DNA of 64,000 nt. Source: Eutrophocola sp963925675 (GTDB lineage Bacteria > Pseudomonadota > Gammaproteobacteria > Pseudomonadales > Pseudohongiellaceae). Within the stretch, counting starts at the first letter, position 1, and every line of letters begins with the position of its first letter. The notes beneath the pieces were generated by a model. The model saw only the letters and a program-made list of their open reading frames with translations. It was not told where the DNA came from and searched no databases. Shown in pieces: positions 53,003 through 61,555 of the stretch. The stretch is from contig CAWUSW010000021.1 in assembly GCA_963925675.1 (NCBI GenBank), positions 32,601 through 96,600 on the forward strand, read 5' to 3'. The translations under genes and the position numbers were made by a program.

Positions 53003-54783
53003 TGTCATTAACGAACTCCACAGATTCGAGTTTGACCTCAGCAAATGAGAGTAGCGGAATTGCGCTGTATCAACGTTTATTAACTTACCTGAAGCCCTTG
53101 CGACCCTTTTTCCTGTTGGGCATATTTGGTTTCGTTATTTTTTCTGCTGCCAGTCTCTGGTTCTTTGATTTACTTGAAGGGCTCATTGACACCATTAATT
53201 CGGGCGCTGCTATCTCCTCAGAACAACGTCTGAGAATACCCTTAACCCTGATTGTGATTGTCATTTTTCGTGGTCTGGGTGGTTTTCTTGGCCCCTATTA
53301 CATGGCCTATATTGCCAATCATGTTGTGCATCGAATTCGTACCGAGCTGATGGATAGATTTGTGAGATTGCCCAATAGTTATTTTGACAGGAATACCAGT
53401 GCCCACCTGTTATCGACAGTGACCTTTAATGTGACTCAGATTAGTGCCGCAGTAAGTGATGCACTCACTGTGATACTCAGGGAGGGCTTTTTGGTAGTGG
53501 CGCTGTTTGGCTACCTTTTGTATCTGAATTGGAAACTGACCATACTTTTTGCCGCTATTATGCCGGTTATTTCCATCGTCGTTGTTTATGCCTCGAAAAA
53601 GTTTCGTAAACACAGTAGTCGTATTCAAATTTCAATGGGCGATGTTACGCATATTCTTTCCGAGACGCTCAAGGGTATGAAGGTAGTTAAAACATTCAGT
53701 GCTGAAGAGCAGGTCAGAGAGAAGTTTAACGAAGCAAGTGAACGTAACCTGAAACAAAATTTGAAGATGATGCTGGTACAGTCGATCAGCACCCCGGTTG
53801 TTCAGGTGCTTGTTGCTTCAGCATTATCTTTGCTGCTGTGGTTTGCCATGTCTCCGGCAGTACTGACCCAGATGAGTCCAGGGGAATTTGTAACCTATAT
53901 TGTAGTCGCCGGCTCCATGTTAAAACCCATAAGACAGCTGTCGAAAATTAATGCAGTGGTGCAAAAAGGACTGGCGGCGGCGCAATCTATTTTTGTCCTC
54001 CTTGATGAAGACAGCGAAAAAGATCTGGGTTCAAAAGAAATTAGCAGGCTGGAAGGGCGGGTGGAATTTAAGGATGTATGTTTTGCCTATGACGGTAAAG
54101 ACGGGCATGTCCTTGAAAATATTAGTTTTAGCTGTAATCCAGGTGAAACCATTGCCATAGTAGGTAAGTCAGGATCCGGTAAGAGCACGCTGGTGAATCT
54201 GGTACCGCGTTTTTACCAACAAAACAGCGGAAATATTCTGTTAGATGGATTTTCATCAAAGGATATCACCTTGCAAAGCCTGCGCCGACAAATAGCGCTG
54301 GTTAGTCAGCAAGTTGTTCTTTTCAATGGGTCGGTGCGTGAAAACATTGCCTATGGTGAGTTACGCACCTCAAGTGATGACAATATTCGACAAGCGCTTA
54401 AAAATGCCAATGCCCTGGATTTTGTGGAGGAGCTGGATGAGGGGCTTGATACCCGGATTGGTGATGATGGATTTCTGTTGTCCGGTGGTCAGCGTCAACG
54501 TCTGGCTATTGCCCGGGCACTGTTGAAAGATGCGCCAATTCTTATTCTTGATGAAGCCACTTCTGCTCTGGACTCCGAATCGGAAAAAGCCATTCAGGCA
54601 GCGCTGGAAGTATTAATGCAGGGCAGAACAACCTTCGTGATTGCCCACCGACTTTCAACAATCGAGTCTGCGGATAAAATTATCGTACTTGATAAAGGCA
54701 AAATTGTAGAAAGCGGCACCCATAACGAATTGCTTGAGGCTGGCGGTCAATACCAGCAATTGCACCAGATGCAATTTTCCTGA
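53002..54783 (+). CDS. msbA: Lipid A export ATP-binding/permease protein MsbA
   Basis: MsbA flips core-lipid A across the inner membrane. The 593-residue half-transporter has six membrane helices, then an ABC domain with Walker A GKSGSGKST, the Q-loop, signature LSGGQRQRLAIARAL and Walker B ILILDEATSALD. Order msbA-lpxK is conserved and supports the lipid A role over a generic multidrug exporter. It begins on the exbD stop codon. Confidence 0.95.
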   Translation: MSLTNSTDSSLTSANESSGIALYQRLLTYLKPLRPFFLLGIFGFVIFSAASLWFFDLLEGLIDTINSGAAISSEQRLRIPLTLIVIVIFRGLGGFLGPYYMAYIANHVVHRIRTELMDRFVRLPNSYFDRNTSAHLLSTVTFNVTQISAAVSDALTVILREGFLVVALFGYLLYLNWKLTILFAAIMPVISIVVVYASKKFRKHSSRIQISMGDVTHILSETLKGMKVVKTFSAEEQVREKFNEASERNLKQNLKMMLVQSISTPVVQVLVASALSLLLWFAMSPAVLTQMSPGEFVTYIVVAGSMLKPIRQLSKINAVVQKGLAAAQSIFVLLDEDSEKDLGSKEISRLEGRVEFKDVCFAYDGKDGHVLENISFSCNPGETIAIVGKSGSGKSTLVNLVPRFYQQNSGNILLDGFSSKDITLQSLRRQIALVSQQVVLFNGSVRENIAYGELRTSSDDNIRQALKNANALDFVEELDEGLDTRIGDDGFLLSGGQRQRLAIARALLKDAPILILDEATSALDSESEKAIQAALEVLMQGRTTFVIAHRLSTIESADKIIVLDKGKIVESGTHNELLEAGGQYQQLHQMQFS

Positions 54784-54793
54784 TAGGCACTCT

Positions 54794-55789
54794 ATGAATT
54801 TACTCAGTGATGCCTGGTATAAGAATGCGCGATGGGTGCAATGTTTACGCCCTTTAAGTGCAGTATTCGGGCTTGTCAGCAGCATCAGGCGTAATTATTA
54901 CCAGAATTCGGATAAAGCCTATACCAGCAAACACCCGGTGATAGTTGTAGGCAATCTTACTGCGGGTGGCACTGGCAAAACACCGCTGGTGATTTATCTG
55001 GCGCAACAACTCAGGGAGAGGGGATATTCCCCAGGGATTGTTAGCCGCGGTTATGGTTCAAAGGCACCATCCTATCCTTTCGCGGTAACGCCACAGACCA
55101 GTTTTCGGGAAGCTGGTGAAGAGCCGCTGATGATTGCAAGACACACCCAATGCCCGGTCATTATTGATCCTGATCGAATATCTGCGGTAAAAATGCTGGA
55201 ATCACGTTATCCATGTGACGTCATCATCAGTGATGACGGCATGCAGCATTACAAACTTAACAGGACTATGGAAATTGCAGTAATAGATGGTCTGCGAGGT
55301 TTTGGTAACGGGATGTTATTGCCCGCAGGCCCTCTACGAGAAAAACCTGAACGCCTGGACCAGGTTGATTTGATTGTCTGTAATGGACAATCCCGGCATT
55401 CCTTGCCCGAGCGCACGTATGTGATGACTCTTGATGCAACCCATATGGTGCATCTTATAGATAACAAGTCTCTTTCTGTAAATGATCAAAATTTGAGAGA
55501 AATAAAGTCCAAGAAGGTGCACGCTGTTGCCGGAATCGGCAATCCTGAACGTTTTTTCAACTCTCTTTGCACTTGTGGTTTTGATATCATTACTCACATC
55601 TTTCGTGACCATCACTTTTATTCAAAACAGGACATTAGCTTTTCAGATGAGCTTGATGTGGTCATGACTGAAAAAGATGCGACTAAATGTCGTGAGATTG
55701 CATCAAACAAACATTGGTTTCTGAAAGTGGCTGCAAGGCTGCCTGATGATTTCATGGACAGTGTAATTAATAAAATCGCTGCACCCTGA
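54794..55789 (+). CDS. lpxK: Tetraacyldisaccharide 4'-kinase
   Basis: LpxK phosphorylates the 4' position of the lipid A disaccharide at the inner face of the membrane. The 331-residue product has an N-terminal amphipathic/hydrophobic stretch and the P-loop VGNLTAGGTGKTPLV, VSRGYGSK, and DDGMQHYKL. I chose ATG at 54794, ten bases after the msbA stop; the frame is open upstream inside msbA but that part is not LpxK-like. ycaR and kdsB follow, as usual. Confidence 0.96.
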   Translation: MNLLSDAWYKNARWVQCLRPLSAVFGLVSSIRRNYYQNSDKAYTSKHPVIVVGNLTAGGTGKTPLVIYLAQQLRERGYSPGIVSRGYGSKAPSYPFAVTPQTSFREAGEEPLMIARHTQCPVIIDPDRISAVKMLESRYPCDVIISDDGMQHYKLNRTMEIAVIDGLRGFGNGMLLPAGPLREKPERLDQVDLIVCNGQSRHSLPERTYVMTLDATHMVHLIDNKSLSVNDQNLREIKSKKVHAVAGIGNPERFFNSLCTCGFDIITHIFRDHHFYSKQDISFSDELDVVMTEKDATKCREIASNKHWFLKVAARLPDDFMDSVINKIAAP

Positions 55790-55811
55790 TTAATACAAAA
55801 AGGTATTTATT

Positions 55812-56006
55812 ATGGATAAAAAACTTTTGACCATTCTTGCCTGTCCTCTTTGTAAGGGAGAGCTGGTCTATAACAAGGATGCTGCTGAGCTTATTTGTTA
55901 TCCTGATAGCCTGGCTTATCCTATTCGCGATGAAATTCCAATAATGCTGGAAAATGAAGCGAGAACCTTAACTCCCGAAGAAAAAACCAACAGGAAGAAA
56001 GTGTGA
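55812..56006 (+). CDS. ycaR: Trm112/YcaR family small protein
   Basis: A 64-residue protein with the YcaR/Trm112 pattern: a CPLCKG zinc-type cysteine pair, then LICYPDSLAYPIRDEIPIMLENEAR. Bacterial members have no proven function; yeast Trm112 activates methyltransferases. Only part of a zinc site is present (CPLC and one later Cys). It sits between lpxK and kdsB as in E. coli and Pseudomonas, overlapping kdsB by four bases (GTGA). Confidence 0.93.
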   Translation: MDKKLLTILACPLCKGELVYNKDAAELICYPDSLAYPIRDEIPIMLENEARTLTPEEKTNRKKV

Positions 56007-56746
56007 GCTTTACCGTTGTTATACCTGCGCGTTACCAGTCGTCACGACTTCCTGGTAAACCGCTTCTGGATATCGGTGGCAAACCCATGCTTCATCATGT
56101 GGTTGAAAGAGCCCAGTTGAGTAATGCTGATGCGGTGTATGTGGCGACAGATGATGAACGTATAAGGGACAGTTGTCAGGCTTTGGGGGACAAGGTCATC
56201 ATGACCTCAGAGGAACACTGCTCAGGAACAGATCGTATTGAAGAGGTCGCCAGACAGTTAAACCTGCCCGATGATGCCATTATCGTTAATGTGCAGGGCG
56301 ATGAGCCGATGATCCCTCCTGAAGTCATTAATCAGGTTGCCAATGACCTGACTATGCATCGCGACGCTCAAATCTGCACTTTGTATGAGGATTTTAATTC
56401 GGAAGCAGACGTGTTGGATGCCAATAACGTAAAAGTGGTTACCGATCTGGAGGGCTATGCGCTGTATTTTTCCAGAGCGCCAATACCGTATTCCAGAGAT
56501 AGCACAATAAGTCAGTCCTTCTCAGACTATAAGCGCCATGTTGGGATTTATGCTTATCGCGTAAAAGTTTTACATGATTTTGTTACCTGGACTCAAAGCG
56601 AGCTTGAGAAAACCGAACAACTCGAACAATTACGCGCCATGGCAAATCAGGTCAGAATTCATATTCAAAAAGCCTGCGCAGAAATTCCTGCAGGAGTAGA
56701 TACTCCGGAAGATCTTGCTAAAGTCAGGATTTTATTGAGCACTTGA
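56003..56746 (+). CDS. kdsB: 3-deoxy-manno-octulosonate cytidylyltransferase
   Basis: KdsB makes CMP-Kdo for lipopolysaccharide core synthesis. The 247-residue product opens with VVIPARYQSSRLPGKPL, then ATDDERI, HCSGTDRIEEVA, VNVQGDEP, and YFSRAPIPYSRD, all family hallmarks. The start is GTG overlapping ycaR. Its stop codon lies inside a perfect terminator stem, so transcription of the lpxK-ycaR-kdsB group may end here. Confidence 0.97.
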   Translation: MSFTVVIPARYQSSRLPGKPLLDIGGKPMLHHVVERAQLSNADAVYVATDDERIRDSCQALGDKVIMTSEEHCSGTDRIEEVARQLNLPDDAIIVNVQGDEPMIPPEVINQVANDLTMHRDAQICTLYEDFNSEADVLDANNVKVVTDLEGYALYFSRAPIPYSRDSTISQSFSDYKRHVGIYAYRVKVLHDFVTWTQSELEKTEQLEQLRAMANQVRIHIQKACAEIPAGVDTPEDLAKVRILLST

Positions 56747-56763
56747 TTAAGTGCTCAATTTTC
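56734..56763 (+). terminator. Rho-independent terminator overlapping the kdsB stop
   Basis: ATTGAGCACTT at 56734-56744 pairs perfectly with AAGTGCTCAAT at 56749-56759 around GATT and is followed by TTTC. The 11-bp stem includes the last kdsB codons and the stop. Confidence 0.7.
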
Positions 56764-56773
56764 TAAAATAATA

Positions 56774-57268
56774 ATGGATACTCAGCAAGAAAAAATAAAA
56801 ATTCTCATGGTATGCCTTGGCAATATTTGTCGTTCGCCAACAGCAGAGGTGGTGTTTCGTGAGAAGGCGCGCGCAGAAGGCTTTGATAAATACTTGTGCA
56901 TAGATTCTGCTGGAACCGGTTCATGGCATATTGGTCACCCTCCAGATGAGCGAACTGCCCAAACAGCAATACAAAGAGGGTATGACATGTCAGCATTACG
57001 GGGCAGGCAGGTTACACGCGAAGACATTGAAAAAAATGATTATATTTTTGCCATGGACAGACAGAATCTGCATGATTTGTTGGTCTTGAGCAATCCGGAG
57101 CATGAACAAAAAATTTCTCTATTTTTGCATCATGGCAATACTGAGCAAGATGAAGTGCCAGATCCCTACTACTCCGGTGCTGATGGTTTTGAATTGGTAC
57201 TTGATCTAATAGAGGACGCTTCCGGCAAATTGTTACGTACCTTGTCTGGCAAGCATCAGTGGACTTAA
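56774..57268 (+). CDS. Low molecular weight protein-tyrosine phosphatase
   Basis: A 164-residue cytoplasmic phosphatase with the P-loop VCLGNICRSPTAE (C-x5-R nucleophile loop) and the general-acid aspartate in VPDPYYSG. Homologues Wzb/Etp act on tyrosine kinases of polysaccharide export, but no such kinase is nearby, so the target is open. The same gene lies between kdsB and murB in Pseudomonas. A terminator precedes it, so it may have its own promoter together with murB. Confidence 0.93.
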   Translation: MDTQQEKIKILMVCLGNICRSPTAEVVFREKARAEGFDKYLCIDSAGTGSWHIGHPPDERTAQTAIQRGYDMSALRGRQVTREDIEKNDYIFAMDRQNLHDLLVLSNPEHEQKISLFLHHGNTEQDEVPDPYYSGADGFELVLDLIEDASGKLLRTLSGKHQWT

Positions 57269-57288
57269 TTTAATTCCTGTAGTGAATA

Positions 57289-58302
57289 ATGGAAATACTC
57301 GAAAACTTTAATCTAAAACATTTCAACACTTTTCATGTGTCAGCTCATGGGCGTTATTTTGTTAACGCCACAAATCTAACATGTCTGCGTGATGCGCTTG
57401 CTTTTGCCAACAAAAAAGAAATTCCATTTATGTTAATCGGGCAAGGGAGTAATCTGCTGTTCAAGGAAGATTATCCTGGTCTGATTATTGAGATAAATGT
57501 GCGCGGCCGGAAATTGATCCGGGAAGATGAAGAAACTTATTTTGTAAAAGCCCGCTGCGGGGAAAACTGGCACGCCTTTGTGCAATGGTGTCTTGATAAT
57601 AACTTTTACGGACTGGAAAACCTTTCTTTAATACCGGGTACGATAGGTGCTGCACCGGTCCAGAATATTGGCGCCTATGGAGTTGAATTGTGTGATGTCA
57701 TGGTTTCTCTGGATGCACTGGAGATTGCCTCTGGCGAATTAAAAACCTTCACCAATGCAGAATGTGATTTTTCCTATCGCAATTCGGTTTTTAAACAGGG
57801 GGTTAAAGATCAATACGTTATTTACAGCGTTACTTTCGCCTTAAGTAAAAAGCCTGTAATCAACATTAAGTATGCGGCGCTTGCAAAAGCATTGGCAGGA
57901 ATGTCGCCCGATGCCATTACCCCGGAATTAGTCAGCAAAACAGTGTCTGATATCCGGCGCAGTAAATTACCCAATCCACAGCGACTGGGTAATGCAGGCA
58001 GCTTTTTCTGGAACCCTGAAATCACTTTGGAAAACTACACTTTGTTACAGGAAGAACATCCTGGCATTGTTGGTTACCCCACTGCTGACAAGGTTAAATT
58101 GGCGGCAGCCTGGTTAATAGAACAAGCTGGCTGGAAAGGCTACAGAGAAGGGGATGTAGGTGTGCATGAGGATCATGCGCTGGTTCTGGTCAATTATGGT
58201 CAGGCGACAGGAGCAGAACTCGTTGATCTGTCCCGGCGTATTCAGGCCTCGGTAAAAGAAAAATATGGCATTGAGTTAATGCCTGAAGTCAGAATTATCT
58301 GA
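57289..58302 (+). CDS. murB: UDP-N-acetylenolpyruvoylglucosamine reductase
   Basis: MurB reduces UDP-GlcNAc-enolpyruvate to UDP-MurNAc, an early cytoplasmic step of peptidoglycan synthesis. The 337-residue type I enzyme has the FAD-binding segments IGQGSNLLF and IPGTIGAAPVQNIGAYG, RRSKLP, and the catalytic serine in LGNAGSFFWNP. It begins 21 bases after the phosphatase gene. Confidence 0.97.
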   Translation: MEILENFNLKHFNTFHVSAHGRYFVNATNLTCLRDALAFANKKEIPFMLIGQGSNLLFKEDYPGLIIEINVRGRKLIREDEETYFVKARCGENWHAFVQWCLDNNFYGLENLSLIPGTIGAAPVQNIGAYGVELCDVMVSLDALEIASGELKTFTNAECDFSYRNSVFKQGVKDQYVIYSVTFALSKKPVINIKYAALAKALAGMSPDAITPELVSKTVSDIRRSKLPNPQRLGNAGSFFWNPEITLENYTLLQEEHPGIVGYPTADKVKLAAAWLIEQAGWKGYREGDVGVHEDHALVLVNYGQATGAELVDLSRRIQASVKEKYGIELMPEVRII

Positions 58303-58370
58303 CAGATAGTATCCTTTTTTTGTTTCCGTCTTAGTGCTCTTAACGCTCAGGCTTCGTGTATTATTCCTCT

Positions 58371-60218
58371 ATGACAGACACCAACACACAAACAAGCGTT
58401 TTTGATTTCAAAAACTTCCTGAAACATACCAGTTCCAGGCCAGGTGTGTATCGAATGTTTGATGAGCAAGGTGATGTTCTATATGTCGGCAAAGCTAAAA
58501 ATCTGAAAAACCGCCTGACCAGTTATTTTCGTGGCTCCGGACTTGTTAACAAAACCATCGCATTGGTTAGTCGAATTGCTGATATCGAAATTACGATTAC
58601 CGGTAGTGAAATTGAAGCCTTGCTACTTGAGCAAAACCTTATCAAGGAAAAACGACCACCTTATAATATTTTATTAAGGGATGATAAATCCTATCCCTAT
58701 ATTTTTCTTTCTGCTAAAGATGACTATCCCAGGTTATCCTTCCATCGTGGCGCCAAGAAAAAATCGGGCCGCTATTTCGGGCCTTTTCCCAGTGCCGGGG
58801 CGGTGCGGGAAAATCTCGCCTTGTTACAAAAAATATTTCATGTGCGTCAGTGCGAAGATAGTTATTTCAGTAATCGAACACGTCCATGCTTACAGTATCA
58901 GATCAAACGCTGTTCAGGTCCCTGTGTAAATCTTACAAGCCCGGAAGCTTATGCAGATGATGTCAGGCATTCAGTAATGTTTCTGGAAGGTAAAAGTGAT
59001 CAGGTTCGGGCTGAATTAACAAAAAGCATGGAATCCTTGTCTACCGAGCTTAAATTTGAACAAGCTTCGGTAGTACGCGATCAGATCAAAGATCTCAGAA
59101 TAGTACAGGAGAGTCAGTATGTTGAAGGAGAAACAGGTGATGTAGATGTGGTTGCGATGGCGCAGGATGCGGGTGTAGTTTGTGTACATGTGATTTATGT
59201 CAGGGGAGGTCGGGTGTTGGGTAATAAGAGTTTTTATCCGCGCTTTGTACTTGAAAATGAAGGCGGTGAAATCATGCGAGCCTTTATTGGTCAGTATTAT
59301 CTGAGAGAAGATCAAAGCCAGACCATTCCAAAAGAGATAGTGTGCAATTATTCCCCGGAGGAAAAACCTGAACTTTCTCAAGCACTGAGCTTCCTGGCAA
59401 AGCGATCCGTTTCTATAAAAAATAGAGTCAGGGGCCATCGATTACAGTGGTTGAATCTGGCAAGTATTAATGCCGGGCATGCGTTAATGAGCAAGCTCAA
59501 TAGCAAGCGTAGCATGCAGCAACGCATGAGTGCCCTTCAGCATGCTTTAGGCTTTGACAGTCCACCACTAAGAATTGAATGCTTTGATATCAGTCACAGT
59601 TCAGGAGAGGCCACGGTAGCTTCCTGCGTAGTGTTTGATCAAAATGGCCCGCTGAAATCTGATTATCGCCGTTTCAACATAGAGGATATTACGCCAGGTG
59701 ATGATTATGCGGCCATGGAGCAGGCCCTCAAACGACGCTATACACGCCTTAAAAAAGGGGAGGCCAGAATGCCGGATATTCTGGTTATCGATGGTGGTCT
59801 CGGGCAACTTGGGCAAGCTGAAAATGTCCTTGAGAGCCTGGAGCTAAAGGGTATCCAGCTACTGGCTATCGCCAAGGGCATTAGCCGAAAGGCCGGCCAA
59901 GAAACCTTGATCCTTGGCGAGTCTCACAAAGAAGTAGTTTTGCCGCCTGAGTCGCCGGCACTGCATTTATTACAACATATTCGTGATGAATCCCATCGCT
60001 TTGCTATAACTGCCCATCGCCAAAGGAGAGGGAAAAAGCGTACAAGCTCTTTTCTGGATGAAATCCCCGGCATTGGTCCTACCAAGCGTCGCGATTTGAT
60101 CCGATATTTTGGTGGTCAGCAAGAAATAAGACGCGCCAGTGTTCAGGAACTTCAAAAAGTTAATGGCATCAGTAAAACCCTGGCCGGGGATATCTATGAA
60201 TATATTCATTCCTCCTGA
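58371..60218 (+). CDS. uvrC: Excinuclease ABC subunit C
   Basis: UvrC makes both incisions in nucleotide excision repair. The 615-residue product has an N-terminal GIY-YIG nuclease (RPGVYRMF ... VLYVGKAKNLKNRL), a UvrB-interacting UVR motif (LKFEQASVVRDQIKDL), the RNase H-like C-terminal nuclease (ECFDISHSSGE ... VIDGGLGQL) and tandem helix-hairpin-helix DNA-binding elements (IPGIGPTKRRDL). I chose ATG at 58371 over an in-frame GTG at 58356. Order uvrC-pgsA-tRNAs is conserved. Confidence 0.97.
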   Translation: MTDTNTQTSVFDFKNFLKHTSSRPGVYRMFDEQGDVLYVGKAKNLKNRLTSYFRGSGLVNKTIALVSRIADIEITITGSEIEALLLEQNLIKEKRPPYNILLRDDKSYPYIFLSAKDDYPRLSFHRGAKKKSGRYFGPFPSAGAVRENLALLQKIFHVRQCEDSYFSNRTRPCLQYQIKRCSGPCVNLTSPEAYADDVRHSVMFLEGKSDQVRAELTKSMESLSTELKFEQASVVRDQIKDLRIVQESQYVEGETGDVDVVAMAQDAGVVCVHVIYVRGGRVLGNKSFYPRFVLENEGGEIMRAFIGQYYLREDQSQTIPKEIVCNYSPEEKPELSQALSFLAKRSVSIKNRVRGHRLQWLNLASINAGHALMSKLNSKRSMQQRMSALQHALGFDSPPLRIECFDISHSSGEATVASCVVFDQNGPLKSDYRRFNIEDITPGDDYAAMEQALKRRYTRLKKGEARMPDILVIDGGLGQLGQAENVLESLELKGIQLLAIAKGISRKAGQETLILGESHKEVVLPPESPALHLLQHIRDESHRFAITAHRQRRGKKRTSSFLDEIPGIGPTKRRDLIRYFGGQQEIRRASVQELQKVNGISKTLAGDIYEYIHSS

Positions 60219-60343
60219 TAAGCGAGCAGTAAATTTTCCTGTAACAATTAATACGCTAGCATTTCTGGACATGTCGGAATTACGCCATTTAGCATCATGA
60301 ATAAAGTGCCTGTATTGATCAATCTTCGGTACAATAGCAACCC

Positions 60344-60901
60344 ATGAATCTAGCTAATTTCATGACCTTACTTCGCATTCTTGCCATACCGGTTTTTATT
60401 GCGGTGTATTACGCCGATTTTTCAGGACACTACCTGGCTTCCTCTCTTATTTTCATCCTTGCCTGTATTACTGACTGGCTTGATGGTTACCTGGCCAGAA
60501 AACTTGATCAATGCACCCCGTTTGGCGCTTTTCTGGACCCTGTGGCTGATAAAATTCTGGTGACCGTAGCCCTGGTGATGTTGGCTGCTAATTTTGCCAG
60601 TCCCTGGTTTGTAATACCGGCAGCAATAATGGTGGCACGTGAGATCCTTATTTCTGCGCTCAGAGAATGGATGGCGGAAAATAACCAGCGTAATGTAGTC
60701 GCTGTCGGCTATATCGGAAAGGTTAAAACTACAGTGCAAATGATCGCCATTATTGTGTTACTGGCCAGTGATCCAAGCGGTCCGGTGTGGACCTGGGGGC
60801 TGGGATATATATTGATTTATGCTGCTGCTGTTCTTACTCTTTGGTCGATGATTTTGTACTTGAGAAATGCCTGGCCAATACTTTCTGCAGAACTCAAGTA
60901 A
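60344..60901 (+). CDS. pgsA: CDP-diacylglycerol-glycerol-3-phosphate 3-phosphatidyltransferase
   Basis: PgsA makes phosphatidylglycerol phosphate in the inner membrane. The 185-residue product has several membrane helices and the CDP-alcohol phosphotransferase motif in DWLDGYLARKLDQ followed by GAFLDPVADK (the D-G-AR-G-D-D pattern). Length equals the family's. It is 125 bases after uvrC and upstream of the tRNA cluster, as in E. coli. Confidence 0.97.
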   Translation: MNLANFMTLLRILAIPVFIAVYYADFSGHYLASSLIFILACITDWLDGYLARKLDQCTPFGAFLDPVADKILVTVALVMLAANFASPWFVIPAAIMVAREILISALREWMAENNQRNVVAVGYIGKVKTTVQMIAIIVLLASDPSGPVWTWGLGYILIYAAAVLTLWSMILYLRNAWPILSAELK

Positions 60902-60915
60902 GCCCCTGATTACGC

Positions 60916-60943
60916 TTGACTTACGCGGTAAGGACATTAGAAT
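60916..60943 (+). promoter_or_regulatory. Probable promoter of the tRNA cluster
   Basis: TTGACT (60916-60921) and TAGAAT (60938-60943) are 16 bases apart, followed by a GC-rich segment (GCCACC) typical of stable-RNA start regions. It lies between pgsA and tRNA-Gly. Confidence 0.6.
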
Positions 60944-61083
60944 AGCCACCTCTTTGAAAGCCCCGGTAGATTATTGAATCGGGTAACGACTACAAGGCCA
61001 TTTTTCTCGGTTAATAGCCATGAAAAACAGTCTTGAGATAGGCCAAAGAGCCTGAACAAAGAGACAATTTGGCAATCTGTAAC

Positions 61084-61158
<75 letters not shown>

Positions 61159-61185
61159 AATTGCCGAATGTCTGGATCCTTGAAA

Positions 61186-61259
61186 GGCTGGGTGGCAGAG
61201 TGGTTATGCAGCGGACTGCAACTCCGTGTACGCCGGTTCGATTCCGACCTCAGCCTCCA
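61186..61259 (+). tRNA. tRNA-Cys (anticodon GCA)
   Basis: Acceptor arms GGCTGGG and CTCAGCC (one G-T pair), discriminator T and encoded CCA bound this 74-base cloverleaf. The anticodon GCA is at 61218-61220 and the T loop is GTTCGATTC. It is 27 bases after tRNA-Gly, so the two are probably processed from one precursor. Confidence 0.97.
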
Positions 61260-61380
61260 ATCCAAGAGGGCCTAGATTTCAAGATTCTTCTTCGCTCCTC
61301 TCTTTGCCGTGTTAGCTTTATACTTTCCTGGAAATTTTAATTCGATACCATTCACATGGTGTCAAGCCGCTCAAGAACAT

Positions 61381-61467
61381 GCCCGGGTGGCGAAATTGGT
61401 AGACGCAAGGGACTTAAAATCCCTCGGAGGCAACTCCGTGCCGGTTCAAGTCCGGCCCCGGGCACCA
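61381..61467 (+). tRNA. tRNA-Leu (anticodon TAA)
   Basis: An 87-base class II tRNA with acceptor GCCCGGG/CCCGGGC, encoded CCA, the anticodon loop CTTAAAA with TAA at 61415-61417, a long variable arm (CGGAGGCAACTCCG) and T loop GTTCAAGTC. Its 3' end is the likely attachment site of the element whose integrase follows. Confidence 0.97.
61443..61467 (+). other. Presumed attachment site (attL) at the tRNA-Leu 3' end
   Basis: Integrases encoded directly beside a tRNA usually recombine in its T arm to CCA end. Here the integrase starts 88 bases past the tRNA in the same direction. The matching direct repeat was not seen before the window ends, so the element would extend past 64000. The core limits are inferred. 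Confidence 0.4.
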
Positions 61468-61524
61468 TTGTTTACAAGGCTTTACTGCCTTCCTGCTTGA
61501 ATTCATACCGTTAAAGACCTATCT

Positions 61525-61544
61525 TGGACTACCCATGGACTACC
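61525..61544 (+). repeat. Two TGGACTACC direct repeats upstream of the integrase
   Basis: TGGACTACC occurs at 61525-61533 and 61536-61544, an 11-base period (one helical turn). The second copy overlaps an ATG at 61535 and ends where the integrase ribosome-binding site begins. It could be an operator or integrase arm-type site. Confidence 0.5.
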
Positions 61545-61555
61545 AGAGGCGATCT

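Noticed and set aside
54734..54793. Upstream extension of lpxK into msbA
   Set aside because: The LpxK N-terminus begins at the ATG at 54794; the extension lies in the conserved end of msbA.
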